From Oligoflexia bacterium (lineage in GTDB: Bacteria > Myxococcota_A > UBA796 > UBA2385), in the NCBI GenBank assembly GCA_013152105.1, contig JAADHA010000339.1, positions 1 through 8,050 on the forward strand: DNA of 8,050 bases. The letters are read 5' to 3'. Of the stretch, positions 1-7,253 are shown one piece after another (positions within the stretch are counted from its first letter, which is position 1; each line of letters opens with the position of its first letter). A program made the position numbers and the translations under genes. Below the pieces are notes generated by a model. It was given only the letters and a program-made list of their open reading frames with translations. It was not told the DNA's origin and did no database searches.

Positions 1-1040
1 GCAAGGTCGAGGTGGTCTCGGCCAAGGCTGTCGCCCTCTGCACCGGTGGGGCCGGCAAGGTCTACCTCTACACGTCGAACCCGGACGAGGCATCCGGGGA
101 CGGCATCGCCATGGCCTGGCGGTGCGGTGTGCGCATCGCCAATATGGAGTTCGTCCAGTTCCACCCGACCTGTCTCTATCACCCAGATGCTCGGAACTTC
201 CTGATCAGTGAAGCGCTGCGCGGGGACGGTGGAGTCCTGCGCTTGAGCACAGGCGAAGCCTTCATGGCGCGCTACGACGACCGCCTCGATCTGGCCCCCC
301 GGGACATCGTCGCGCGGGCCATCGACAGCGAGCTCAAGCGCACAGGAGACGACAGCGTCTTCCTGGACATGCGGCACCTGACTCGGGCCGAGATCGAGCA
401 TCGCTTCCCCAGCATCCACGCGCAGTGCCTGGAGTTCGGGATCGACATGGCGGTCGAGCCGATCCCCGTGGTGCCTGCTGCCCACTACCTCTGTGGTGGG
501 GCCCTGGTCGACTCGGTTGGCGAGACCAATGTCGAGAACCTCTTTGTGATCGGCGAGTCCTCGTGTACGGGCCTGCATGGGGCCAACCGCTTGGCCAGCA
601 ATTCGTTGCTCGAGGCGGCGCACTATGGCGCCAAGGCGGCTGGGGCCGTCGCCAGTCGCTTGGAATCCATCCACGATCCGGTGGACCTCCCCTCGTGGGA
701 CTCAGGCTATGCCTCGGAACCCGACGAACAGGTAGTGATCTCGCATCTCTGGGAGGAAATCCGCCGCTTCATGTGGAACTACGTGGGCATCGTTCGCACG
801 ACCCGTCGCTTGGAGCGGGCGCGCAAGCGCATCGAGCTGGTGCAGGAAGAGATCCGCACCTACTACTGGGATGTCCATCTCACCGGCGATCTGGTCGAGC
901 TCCGGAATCTGGCCCAGGTCGCCCAACTGGTCATCGAGTGTGCCCTGCGTCGGCTAGAAAGCCGTGGGCTGCACTACACCCTGGACCATCCAGACCGGGA
1001 CGATCTCCTGCACGACACGGTGCTCAAGAAGCGCTACTGA
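1..1040 (+). CDS. nadB: L-aspartate oxidase, C-terminal two thirds (5' end outside window)
   Basis: NadB is a cytoplasmic FAD enzyme that oxidises L-aspartate to iminoaspartate, which NadA (quinolinate synthase) uses in de novo NAD synthesis. The reading frame is open from the left edge (first full codon at base 3) to TGA at 1038-1040, giving 345 visible residues of a protein usually about 530 long. The N-terminal FAD dinucleotide-binding motif is therefore outside. Counting from the GTG at base 12 as residue 1, the family signatures are QFHPT (His51), LAPRDIVAR (Arg97), PAAHYLCGG (His158) and HGANRLASNSLLEA (Arg193). These match the substrate-binding and catalytic His and Arg positions known in E. 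coli NadB. The C-terminal helical domain ends with the typical ESRGLHYTLDHP stretch. The succinate dehydrogenase/fumarate reductase flavoprotein is the related alternative, but this C-terminus and the HYLCGG motif favour NadB. The GTG at 12 is internal, not the start. The 3' end overlaps the convergent M24 peptidase gene by 17 bases. Confidence 0.96.
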   Translation, partial: KVEVVSAKAVALCTGGAGKVYLYTSNPDEASGDGIAMAWRCGVRIANMEFVQFHPTCLYHPDARNFLISEALRGDGGVLRLSTGEAFMARYDDRLDLAPRDIVARAIDSELKRTGDDSVFLDMRHLTRAEIEHRFPSIHAQCLEFGIDMAVEPIPVVPAAHYLCGGALVDSVGETNVENLFVIGESSCTGLHGANRLASNSLLEAAHYGAKAAGAVASRLESIHDPVDLPSWDSGYASEPDEQVVISHLWEEIRRFMWNYVGIVRTTRRLERARKRIELVQEEIRTYYWDVHLTGDLVELRNLAQVAQLVIECALRRLESRGLHYTLDHPDRDDLLHDTVLKKRY

Positions 1041-2451
1041 CGCCGTCCAGGCAGGCCCCCAACAGGTCGGGAGCGGTGCCGACCAGATCCTCGATGGCGT
1101 CTGGACTCTTTGGCACGGCGGCGGTGAGGATCTCGCTGCCTTGCGGGGTGCAGAGCAGATCATCCTCGATGCGGATGCCCCCAAAGCCGACCCAGCTCAT
1201 CGCGCGCTCGCGGTCCAGGGCGTCGCCGAAGCGCTCGGCCAGCACCGGATCCTGGAGGATGGCAGGCACGACGTAGAAGCCGGGCTCGATGGTGACGCAC
1301 ATTCCGGGTTCAAGGTCGAGGTCCAGTCGCAGATAGGCCGTGCCGAACTGCTCGCTGCGCCGGCGGTCGGGTGGATAGGTGACCCGGTCGCCGAATGCCT
1401 CCATGTCGTGGACGTCCAGGCCGATGAGATGACCGACCCCGTGGGGGAAGAACAGCGCGTGGGCGCCGCGGTCGACCAGGTCTTCGGGCAGACCGCGGAG
1501 CAGACCCTCGTCCACCAGGAAGCGGGCGATGACCAGGCTGGCCGCGTCGTGAACGCTGCGGTAGCGCACGCCGGGGCGGACCTGTTCGATGGCCGCCTGT
1601 TGCGCCGCCAGCACGGCGTCGTAGGCCGCACGCTGGCGGGGCGAGAAGCGCTTGCTGACCGGCCAGGTCCGGGTGACATCCGTGGCGTAGCCGGACGCGG
1701 CCTCGGCACCTCCGTCGAGCAGCAGAAGCTGGCCGTCCTTGCAGATGTCGTCCGTGCGGTCGTTGTGGAGGATCTCGCCGTGTACGGTGACGATGCTGCC
1801 GTAGGCTGGCTGGGTTCCCGCCGCGCGAAGCACACCGTCGAAGAGGGCGGCGAGGTGGCGCTCGGGTACGCCGGGGCGGGTGGCGCGCATGGCGGCGATG
1901 TGGGCCGCGGCCGTGACCCGCGCGGTGGTGCGGATCTCATCGGCCTCGACGGGCTCCAAGCGGCGGCGCTGGGTGATCACCGCGTCGACGAGCGCCGCGC
2001 TGCCTGCACGCTGTGGGTCGCCGAAGCGGAGATCCTCGCCGCACAGATCCTGGGCGCGAGCCGTGGCCAGGGGGTCGGAGACGGCCATGCTCAGCAACTG
2101 TCCCGCGTGGCGCGCGCAGCGCTGCTCGAGCTGTGAGAGGGGCAAGACGGCGTCGAAAGCCAGGGCGATCCGCGCGCCCTCCAGCGTCCAGCTTGCGCCG
2201 TGCCAGAGCGCGTCATCATCCCTGGGGGGAACCAGGAAGAGCGTCGAGTAGCCGCCGTCCTCGATGAGGAGGGCCGCATGGGGCCGCTGGCAACCGCTCA
2301 GGTAGAGCACGGTGCTGTCCTGACGGAAGGGGAACTGCGTCATGGGCAGGTTGCGCTGAAAGGGACCGTTGCCCAGCAGGACCACGGGCTTGCCCCCCAG
2401 GTGGGCGCTGAGCAGTTTGCGACGGCGAGCGTGGATGGCGGGGTCGAGCAT
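1024..2451 (-). CDS. M24B metallopeptidase, Xaa-Pro aminopeptidase / Xaa-Pro dipeptidase family
   Basis: This is a probable cytoplasmic dinuclear-metal peptidase that cleaves the bond before proline in peptides or dipeptides. The protein has 475 residues. Residues 5-140 look like the aminopeptidase P N-terminal domain (FRQDSTVLYLSG at about 42-53). The pita-bread catalytic domain runs from about 170 to 445. All five expected metal ligands are present: Asp246 (LLLDGGAE), Asp258 (YATDVTRTWP), His341 (in HGVGHLIGLDVHD), Glu389 (TIEPGFY) and Glu429 (GIRIEDD). The accessory histidines 337 and 348 are also present. The segment between Glu389 and Glu429 is long and recalls prolidase (PepQ/PEPD-like) as much as PepP, so I give no gene symbol. 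The ATG at 2449-2451 is the first start after an in-frame TAG at 2461-2463 (minus strand). I see no good Shine-Dalgarno sequence before it, so translation may depend on the upstream pyrE, 34 bases away. The gene ends inside the nadB 3' end. Confidence 0.93.
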   Translation of the reverse strand: MLDPAIHARRRKLLSAHLGGKPVVLLGNGPFQRNLPMTQFPFRQDSTVLYLSGCQRPHAALLIEDGGYSTLFLVPPRDDDALWHGASWTLEGARIALAFDAVLPLSQLEQRCARHAGQLLSMAVSDPLATARAQDLCGEDLRFGDPQRAGSAALVDAVITQRRRLEPVEADEIRTTARVTAAAHIAAMRATRPGVPERHLAALFDGVLRAAGTQPAYGSIVTVHGEILHNDRTDDICKDGQLLLLDGGAEAASGYATDVTRTWPVSKRFSPRQRAAYDAVLAAQQAAIEQVRPGVRYRSVHDAASLVIARFLVDEGLLRGLPEDLVDRGAHALFFPHGVGHLIGLDVHDMEAFGDRVTYPPDRRRSEQFGTAYLRLDLDLEPGMCVTIEPGFYVVPAILQDPVLAERFGDALDRERAMSWVGFGGIRIEDDLLCTPQGSEILTAAVPKSPDAIEDLVGTAPDLLGACLDGVSSAS

Positions 2452-2485
2452 GGCGCCGATCTATCCCGACGGATCGCGGCTGCGC

Positions 2486-3046
2486 TCAGCCGGTCAGATC
2501 CGCGCGCGTCACCAGGGCATCCAGCGTCAGGCCCGCGGCCTGGATGCACTCGGCGGCCCCTTCTTGGCGGTCGACCACCGTGATCACCTGGACCACTTCA
2601 AGGCCGGTCTCGCGGATCCGCTCTACCGCTCGGAGCAGGCTTCCACCGGTCGTGACCGTGTCCTCGATCACGCACACAGCGGCGCCATTTGGGATGTTGC
2701 CCCGTCCTTCCAGCCACTGCTTGAGGCCGTGGCCTTTGGGCTCCTTGCGGACCATGAAGCCATCGACGGGTCGACCACGAGCCCACGACGCAGCGACGAC
2801 CGCGCCGATGATCGGGTCGGCGCCGGTCACGGGCCCACCCACACCGACGACCTGTGGCTGCAAGCGGTCGAGGACCAGCGCTGCGATGGTCGCGGCGCCC
2901 TCGGCGTGCAGGGTCGTCATGCGAGCATCGACGTAGAAGTCGCTGGACTTGCCGGAGGCCAACACGAATTGTCCGTGACGCACCGAACGCATCTTCAGCA
3001 GCTCGATCAAGCGCTGGCGAAGGGCCGCGCTGTCGATGGGTGTCAC
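2486..3046 (-). CDS. pyrE: Orotate phosphoribosyltransferase
   Basis: PyrE joins orotate and PRPP to make orotidine 5'-phosphate, the fifth step of de novo UMP synthesis, in the cytoplasm. The GTG start gives 186 residues, normal for the short bacterial form. Visible signatures are FVLASGKSSDFYVDAR (about 27-42), the mobile catalytic-loop sequence RKEPKGHG (100-107, with the Lys and His expected in the loop), and the PRPP-binding motif VCVIEDTVTTGGS (124-136). The overall pattern resembles the Thermus-type PyrE subfamily. The open frame extends upstream to 3181, but that extension lies over the hydrolase C-terminus. The GTG at 3044-3046 is preferred because it overlaps the hydrolase TGA (GTGA), has GGAG five bases upstream, and gives the family length. 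The overlap suggests translational coupling to the upstream hydrolase gene. An M24 peptidase gene follows after 34 bases. Confidence 0.95.
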   Translation of the reverse strand: MTPIDSAALRQRLIELLKMRSVRHGQFVLASGKSSDFYVDARMTTLHAEGAATIAALVLDRLQPQVVGVGGPVTGADPIIGAVVAASWARGRPVDGFMVRKEPKGHGLKQWLEGRGNIPNGAAVCVIEDTVTTGGSLLRAVERIRETGLEVVQVITVVDRQEGAAECIQAAGLTLDALVTRADLTG

Positions 3047-3051
3047 GCCTG

Positions 3052-3055
3052 CTCC
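3052..3055 (-). promoter_or_regulatory. Ribosome binding site GGAG of pyrE
   Basis: The minus strand reads GGAG followed by the five bases CAGGC and then GTG. The site lies inside the last codons of the hydrolase gene. It decides the pyrE start in favour of GTG at 3046 over the longer open frame. The same GGAG or GAGG with a five-base spacer precedes the hydrolase, dctQM and dctP starts. Confidence 0.7.
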
Positions 3056-3333
3056 GGTGCGTGCTCTCGGGCCTGTAGCCAGGCTACGAGATCGGCCAGG
3101 ACGTCGTTCTTCTCGGGCTCGTTGAACAGCTCGTGGTACAGCCCATCGTAGAGCTTCAGGTCGTGAACCGGGTGGCCCCAAGCGTCGATCAGCCGCTTCG
3201 TCGCCTGGTAGTCGCAGATCTGGTCGCCAGTCCCCAACAGCCCCAAGACCGGCACATCATACTGGCCGGCGTAGGCGTGGACCCGTGCCATCGCGGCCTC
3301 CATCTCGGTCGCCCAGCGCGGCGTGATCGCGTC

Positions 3334-3345
3334 GAACTGCGATAT
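3334..3345 (-). other. Frameshift site in the hydrolase gene
   Basis: On the minus strand the upstream frame reads GCC TAT ATC GCA GTT and the downstream frame reads TCG CAG TTC GAC. Adding one base after ATC GC would restore one frame (ATC GCN CAG TTC). Members of this family usually have an acidic-Pro-Leu stretch just after the RDPEVVRAY-like segment, and that stretch is missing here. A 10-base deletion would therefore also fit. There is no long homopolymer at the site. Confidence 0.7.
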
Positions 3346-3876
3346 AGGCGCGCACGACTTCCGGGTCACGGCTGACCTGGGCCGGGTCGAGGGGGTTCTT
3401 GATGTGGAGATTGGGAACCAGCTTGGACAGCCAGTGCTTGGCCATGTCGAGCAGCTTGGGCGGGATGACCGCCAGTCCGGTGAGCGGGTCAGAGAGGGCC
3501 AGCGCCCTGACCTGGTCGTGCATGGCGCTGGGGCCCCGGAGCGCGTCCAAGGCGACGAGCCCCCCCATCGAGTGGGCGACCAGAAAGAAGGGCTTGCGCA
3601 CGAAGTCCGCGGCGGCCTGCAGGTCTGCGACGTAGTCTCCCCAGGACTGGATCGCGCCGCGGCGCCCCTCGCTGTTTCCGTGGCCGCGAAGCTCAACGAA
3701 GGTGACGTGGTAGCCGGCTGCGGTCAGGGCTGCAGCCACATGCGGGTACCGCCCCGCGTGCTCGGCCAGGCCGTGAAGAAGTAGGACTTCGGCCGTCGGT
3801 GTGGCTTCTGGAGCCCACTGCACGACGCGTAGACGGGTGCCGTCAGCGGACTGGATGGAATGCTCGAGCATGGGGG

Positions 3877-3880
3877 CTCC
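3877..3880 (-). promoter_or_regulatory. Ribosome binding site GGAG of the hydrolase gene
   Basis: The minus strand reads GGAG, then CCCCC, then the ATG at 3869-3871. The site lies within the 25-base gap after the dctQM stop codon. This leaves little room for a separate promoter, so the hydrolase gene is probably transcribed from upstream. Confidence 0.65.
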
Positions 3881-3896
3881 GCGGGATGTGTAGCGC

Positions 3897-6167
3897 TCAG
3901 CGGCCAGTATGGAGGAAGGTGTTGGAGACGGCGTCGGCGGGTAGCAGAGCGGTCGACAGGGGCTCTAGCCAGGCGATGACCGCCAGGCAGAAGAGCATCA
4001 GGAAGAGGAAGGGCAGGACTGACCTGATCACGTCCACCACCGAGCGCTTGAAGACCGTGCTGGCCACGAACAGGTTGATCCCCATCGGGGGTGTCAGGTA
4101 GCCGATTTCCAGGTTTACGATGAACATGATCGCAAAATGGACGGGGTGCAGCCCGAAGGCGCCCGCAATCGGTGCCAACAGCGGCGCCACGATGAGGATG
4201 GCCGACAGGATGTCCATCACGCAGCCGAGTGCCAGCAGGAACAGGTTTACCAGCACGATGAAGGTGAGGCGGCTGTGGATGTGGCTGATCAGCCAGTCCG
4301 CGGCATGCTGTGGGATCTCCTGAAGCGTGAGGAAGCGGTTGAAGGAGATGGCCAGGACCAGGATCAGGAAGAGCCCGCCCATCATCACGGCGGACTCGAC
4401 CAGAACCGCCGGCACCTTGGACACCTTCAGATCGCGATGGAAGAGCAGCTCGACCACCAGCGCGTAGACCACCGCGACGGCCGCGGCCTCGGTCACAGTG
4501 AACTTGATGGACAGGTCGATGCCAAAGGGCTCGAGGGTCAACAAGCCGTAGATGCCACCCAGGATCAGGACCGGTAGGAGCAGTGACAGCAGGCCGTGTC
4601 GCAAGGCCTTGGCCAGGTTCCGACCGTAGTCGACCAGTCGGAAATCCTGCGCCAGGCCCTGGCCCACGGGCACATCCCGGGTTCGGTACAAGGTATAGGC
4701 CATCAGGACGCTGGCGATGAACAGGCCGGGTAGCACGCCGCCCAGGAAGAGCTCGCTGGGTGGGAGCGGGCTCCGCGGTGTGCTGACGACGATCGCGTAG
4801 ACGATCATCGGCACAGAGGGCGGAATGATGATGCCCAGTCCGCCGGCCGTCGTGAGCACGCCCATGCTGTAGCTGCTGGGGTAGCGCTCGCGGATGAGCA
4901 TCGGAAACATGATCGAGCCGATCGCGATGACCGTCACGGGCGAGCTGCCCGAGATGGCTGCGAAGATGGCGCAGGCGAAGACGCTGGCCAGTCCCAGGCC
5001 TCCGGGGGTTCGCCCCATCACGGCTCGGGCCACGCCGATCAGGCGCTCGGCGATGCTGCCGCGGGTCATCAGGTTGCCGGCCAGCACAAAGAAGGGGATC
5101 GCCAGCAGCTCATGCTTCTTGGTGGCGTCGAACATATCGGTGACGACGGCGACCGAGTCGTAGCCACCGATCAGGTTGGCGCTGGCCACAGCCGCTGTTC
5201 CGATGGCGACGAACAGCGGGGCGCCAACGATCACCATCAGCACAGCGGCCAGGAAGATGAGGGTGCCGCTGCCAAAGTAGAGGGCCGCGCCGAGCCCCGC
5301 CAGGATGCCCGGGATCATTCCGGCCATCAGGACATCGCGGGGGTTTCGGGTCCCGGCCGCGGTGGGAGCGGGCAGGGCGGTTGCGACCGGATCCAGGTCG
5401 GTTCCAGCACCGTCGTTGGCGGGCTTGTCGACCCGCCCGAGGATCGCCGCGATGGCGAAGCGTGCGGCGATGAGCGTGAAGGCGAGCGGAAGGACCGCCT
5501 GTGCGATCCACAGGGGGAAGTTGTGGGTGGGGTCGATCAAGGGCCAGTCGACGCCGTCGAGAGGCTGGCCTGGGAGGAGCCGGATGATGGGGTTGAGGAC
5601 CGTGTCGACGCCAGGCCATACGCTGAGGCCTTCGACGGTGTCCTCGTATTCCAGGCTCTCGGTCACCAGGGTCCAGGACGCGTGGGCCAATATCCCCGAC
5701 AGCCCTGCTGCGAGCAGGGCCGTGAAGCGCTTCACGAAGCGGGCCGCCCCGGGGGCCAGCACGCGGTCGGTCGCGTCCACCGCCAGGTGACTCTTGCGGC
5801 GGGTGGCCAGGCTGGCGCCCAGGAAGCCGACCCAGACCATGAGCACCAGGCTCATATTGGGGCCGTCCCGCAGCTCTACAGCCAGCCGTGGGTACTCCCG
5901 AAACAGGTAGTCGTTGAAAGTCAGCCAGACCATGGCCAGCAGGGCCACGGTGAGGAAGGCGCGCTCGATCCACGCCACGGTGTTGTCGAGCCGATCGATC
6001 AAGCGCGTGACGACGATGCCCAGCCCGGTGGCGACGATGATCAGCGCGGTGGCGAGATCGCCCAGGCTGCCGCTCCAGGCGCGCCGCAGTCCGCCCCGGA
6101 GGCCGCGGTCCAGACCGCGAAGGGCCGCGTCCACGGAGTCGAAGAACCGGACGAAGAGGCGATACAC
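3897..6167 (-). CDS. dctQM: TRAP transporter fused small and large membrane subunits (DctQM)
   Basis: This 756-residue inner-membrane protein fuses the TRAP small subunit (Q) and large subunit (M), which take solute from the periplasmic binding protein and import it with an ion gradient, usually sodium. The Q part spans about 57-245. It has membrane segments near 70-89, 104-121, 147-168 and 218-243 and the family motif RRKSHLAVD (123-131). A further hydrophobic segment at 36-56 precedes the usual Q start. A Pro/Ala-rich linker (about 246-276) and a connecting hydrophobic segment (279-298) lead to the M part (about 300-745). M motifs are FFVLAGNLMTRGSIAERLI (359-377), ISGSSPVTVIAIGSIMFP (405-422), GGLGIIIPPSVPMIVYA (442-458), VMDILSAILIVAPLLAPI (650-667) and IGYLTPPMGINLFVA (688-702). 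The start is GTG at 6165-6167, with GAGG five bases upstream. The gene follows dctP after 45 bases. The fused layout is known from sialate systems such as H. influenzae SiaQM, but nothing here proves sialic acid as the substrate. Confidence 0.95.
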   Translation of the reverse strand: MYRLFVRFFDSVDAALRGLDRGLRGGLRRAWSGSLGDLATALIIVATGLGIVVTRLIDRLDNTVAWIERAFLTVALLAMVWLTFNDYLFREYPRLAVELRDGPNMSLVLMVWVGFLGASLATRRKSHLAVDATDRVLAPGAARFVKRFTALLAAGLSGILAHASWTLVTESLEYEDTVEGLSVWPGVDTVLNPIIRLLPGQPLDGVDWPLIDPTHNFPLWIAQAVLPLAFTLIAARFAIAAILGRVDKPANDGAGTDLDPVATALPAPTAAGTRNPRDVLMAGMIPGILAGLGAALYFGSGTLIFLAAVLMVIVGAPLFVAIGTAAVASANLIGGYDSVAVVTDMFDATKKHELLAIPFFVLAGNLMTRGSIAERLIGVARAVMGRTPGGLGLASVFACAIFAAISGSSPVTVIAIGSIMFPMLIRERYPSSYSMGVLTTAGGLGIIIPPSVPMIVYAIVVSTPRSPLPPSELFLGGVLPGLFIASVLMAYTLYRTRDVPVGQGLAQDFRLVDYGRNLAKALRHGLLSLLLPVLILGGIYGLLTLEPFGIDLSIKFTVTEAAAVAVVYALVVELLFHRDLKVSKVPAVLVESAVMMGGLFLILVLAISFNRFLTLQEIPQHAADWLISHIHSRLTFIVLVNLFLLALGCVMDILSAILIVAPLLAPIAGAFGLHPVHFAIMFIVNLEIGYLTPPMGINLFVASTVFKRSVVDVIRSVLPFLFLMLFCLAVIAWLEPLSTALLPADAVSNTFLHTGR

Positions 6168-6172
6168 CTGGG

Positions 6173-6176
6173 CCTC
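6173..6176 (-). promoter_or_regulatory. Ribosome binding site GAGG of dctQM
   Basis: The minus strand reads GAGG, then CCCAG, then GTG. The spacing of five bases supports the GTG at 6167 as the dctQM start. The site overlaps an eight-base palindrome CTCGCGAG, which is probably incidental. Confidence 0.65.
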
Positions 6177-6212
6177 GCGAGCCAGAGAAAAGAAGAGGGG
6201 AAGACGGCGGGC

Positions 6213-7244
6213 TCAGCCCCCTCGACGTTCCTTCAGGGCTGCGTTGACCTGGTCAAGGAGCGGACGGGCCCCCTCGACCTCAGCGGCGAACTGCGTCTGG
6301 ACCACATGCGTCGCATCGGCGAACACCTGACGTTCGGCGTCGGTCAGCTCGACCACTTGGACGCCGAGGTCCGGGAAGTTGGCCAGAAGTTCTTTTTGGA
6401 GATCGCGCACGCCCTTTCGACCGCGCTCTGATTCGGCCTTGGGATCGCCGATGACGATGGTCTGCAGATCCGGCGGCATGGTGTCGAAGAACTTCTTGGA
6501 CCAGACCACGGCGGCGGGCTGGTAGATGTGTCGGGTCAGGGAGTAGTACTGGATCGGTTCGTAGAGGCCGGCCGCCTGCGTGAACAGGGGCGTGTTGTCG
6601 AAGCCGTCGACGATACCGGTCTGCAGGGCAGTCAGGACTTCGGAGATCGGCAGCGTGACGGCCTGGGTGTGCAGCGCGGTGTACATCTTCTGGTGCACGT
6701 CGGTCTCTTGACAGCGCATCTTGAACTTCTGCAAGTCGGCCGGTGTGTGGATCGGGCTGTCCTTGGTGCCGAAGCTGCGCCAGCCGTTCTCGGCCCAAGC
6801 GGCCAGCACGAAGCCCTTGGCATCGAGGGCTTGGCTCATCGGTTGGTAGAGGATGTTGTCCAGGACGTAGTCGGCCTCTTCGTTGGTCTGGAAGAGGTAG
6901 GGCAGCTCGGGGATCTGGAGGAGGGGGATGTTGGCGCCTTCGGCGATGGAGGCAGTCGAGAAGCCGCCGCCTTGCAGGCGTGCACCGCGACGCACATCGC
7001 GCACCATCTCGACTTCGCCACCCATCACGCTGCCCAGGAAGAGCTTGATCTTCACCCTGCCGCCGGACTCGGACTCGACCCGCTTCTTGATGTCCTGGAG
7101 TTGATCAGCCCAGGGTGTGCCTTCTGGGGCGGCCGTGCCGAAGTTGGCCACGAACTGGGGGTCGGCCTGGCTGGTGCGGGACGGGAACAGGGCGATGGCG
7201 GCGGCGCCGATGACTGCGAGGGAGGTGAGGATGCGGGCGCGCAT
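6213..7244 (-). CDS. dctP: TRAP transporter periplasmic solute-binding protein (DctP family)
   Basis: This is the extracytoplasmic binding protein that captures the substrate and docks on DctQM. From ATG 7242-7244 the product has 343 residues, normal for the family. A Sec signal peptide is clear: basic MRAR, a hydrophobic stretch (about 5-20), and a likely cleavage after TSQA (residue 27). DctP signatures include FGTAAPEGTPWADQL (35-49), the IPELPYLF segment (111-118), and PADLQKFKMR, where Arg177 matches the conserved arginine that pairs with substrate carboxylate in many DctP proteins. LPISEVLTALQTGIVDGFDN (198-217) is the typical hinge/helix region. A GTG-type start 30 bases upstream would add MPHLPPPGAP, which spoils the signal peptide. 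GGAG five bases before the chosen ATG settles the start. The ligand is unknown, though an organic acid is likely from the arginine. The gene lies between tatT (71 bases upstream) and dctQM. Confidence 0.95.
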   Translation of the reverse strand: MRARILTSLAVIGAAAIALFPSRTSQADPQFVANFGTAAPEGTPWADQLQDIKKRVESESGGRVKIKLFLGSVMGGEVEMVRDVRRGARLQGGGFSTASIAEGANIPLLQIPELPYLFQTNEEADYVLDNILYQPMSQALDAKGFVLAAWAENGWRSFGTKDSPIHTPADLQKFKMRCQETDVHQKMYTALHTQAVTLPISEVLTALQTGIVDGFDNTPLFTQAAGLYEPIQYYSLTRHIYQPAAVVWSKKFFDTMPPDLQTIVIGDPKAESERGRKGVRDLQKELLANFPDLGVQVVELTDAERQVFADATHVVQTQFAAEVEGARPLLDQVNAALKERRGG

Positions 7245-7249
7245 GGGTG

Positions 7250-7253
7250 CTCC
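7250..7253 (-). promoter_or_regulatory. Ribosome binding site GGAG of dctP
   Basis: The minus strand reads GGAG, then CACCC, then ATG at 7244. It supports the shorter dctP start, which also begins directly at the signal peptide. Confidence 0.65.

Larger units (their letters stand above)
3043..3871 (-). pseudogene. Frameshifted alpha/beta hydrolase (lysophospholipase / monoacylglycerol lipase-like)
   Basis: This gene encodes a serine hydrolase of the Hydrolase_4 (PldB/monoacylglycerol lipase-like) group, read in two frames. The first piece starts at ATG 3871 and would run on to 3257. It shows the oxyanion-side motif LLHGLAEHAGRY (31-42), the ELRGHGNSEG turn (60-69) and the nucleophile elbow AHSMGG (Ser101). 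Homology in this frame fades after RDPEVVRAYIA (about residue 178). The second piece resumes one frame over, at QFDAITPRWATEM (from 3339), and ends at TGA 3043-3045. It carries the acid in GLLGTGDQICD (Asp near 3223-3225) and the catalytic His in LYDGLYHELFNE (near 3133-3135). Joined, the pieces make about 276 residues, a normal family length, so the whole fold is present but interrupted. Either a recent deletion or a sequencing/assembly error would explain it. The natural substrate, probably an acylglycerol or lysophospholipid, is inferred only from the family. The gene lies 25 bases after dctQM and overlaps pyrE. Confidence 0.85.

Noticed and set aside
964..2136. Long plus-strand open frame of 390 codons opposite the M24 peptidase gene
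   Set aside because: It is antisense to a gene with all five metal ligands in place. The translation is low-complexity (rich in Gly, Ala, Val, Arg) without any recognisable motif, as expected in GC-rich DNA.
2452..2485. Short inverted repeat GGCTG-AGCG-CAGCC at the pyrE stop
   Set aside because: A five-pair stem with no T-tract is expected by chance at this GC content, and the peptidase gene starts directly after it.
3047..3181. Upstream extension of pyrE to 3181
   Set aside because: The added 45 residues are Arg/Pro-rich, overlap the hydrolase C-terminus, and are not needed for the OPRT fold. The GTG at 3046 has a good ribosome site.
5112..6431. Plus-strand open frame of 439 codons opposite dctQM
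   Set aside because: It is a shadow of the DctQM codons. The product is rich in Gly, Gln, Asp and His without domain signatures, and it runs across the dctQM-dctP gap.
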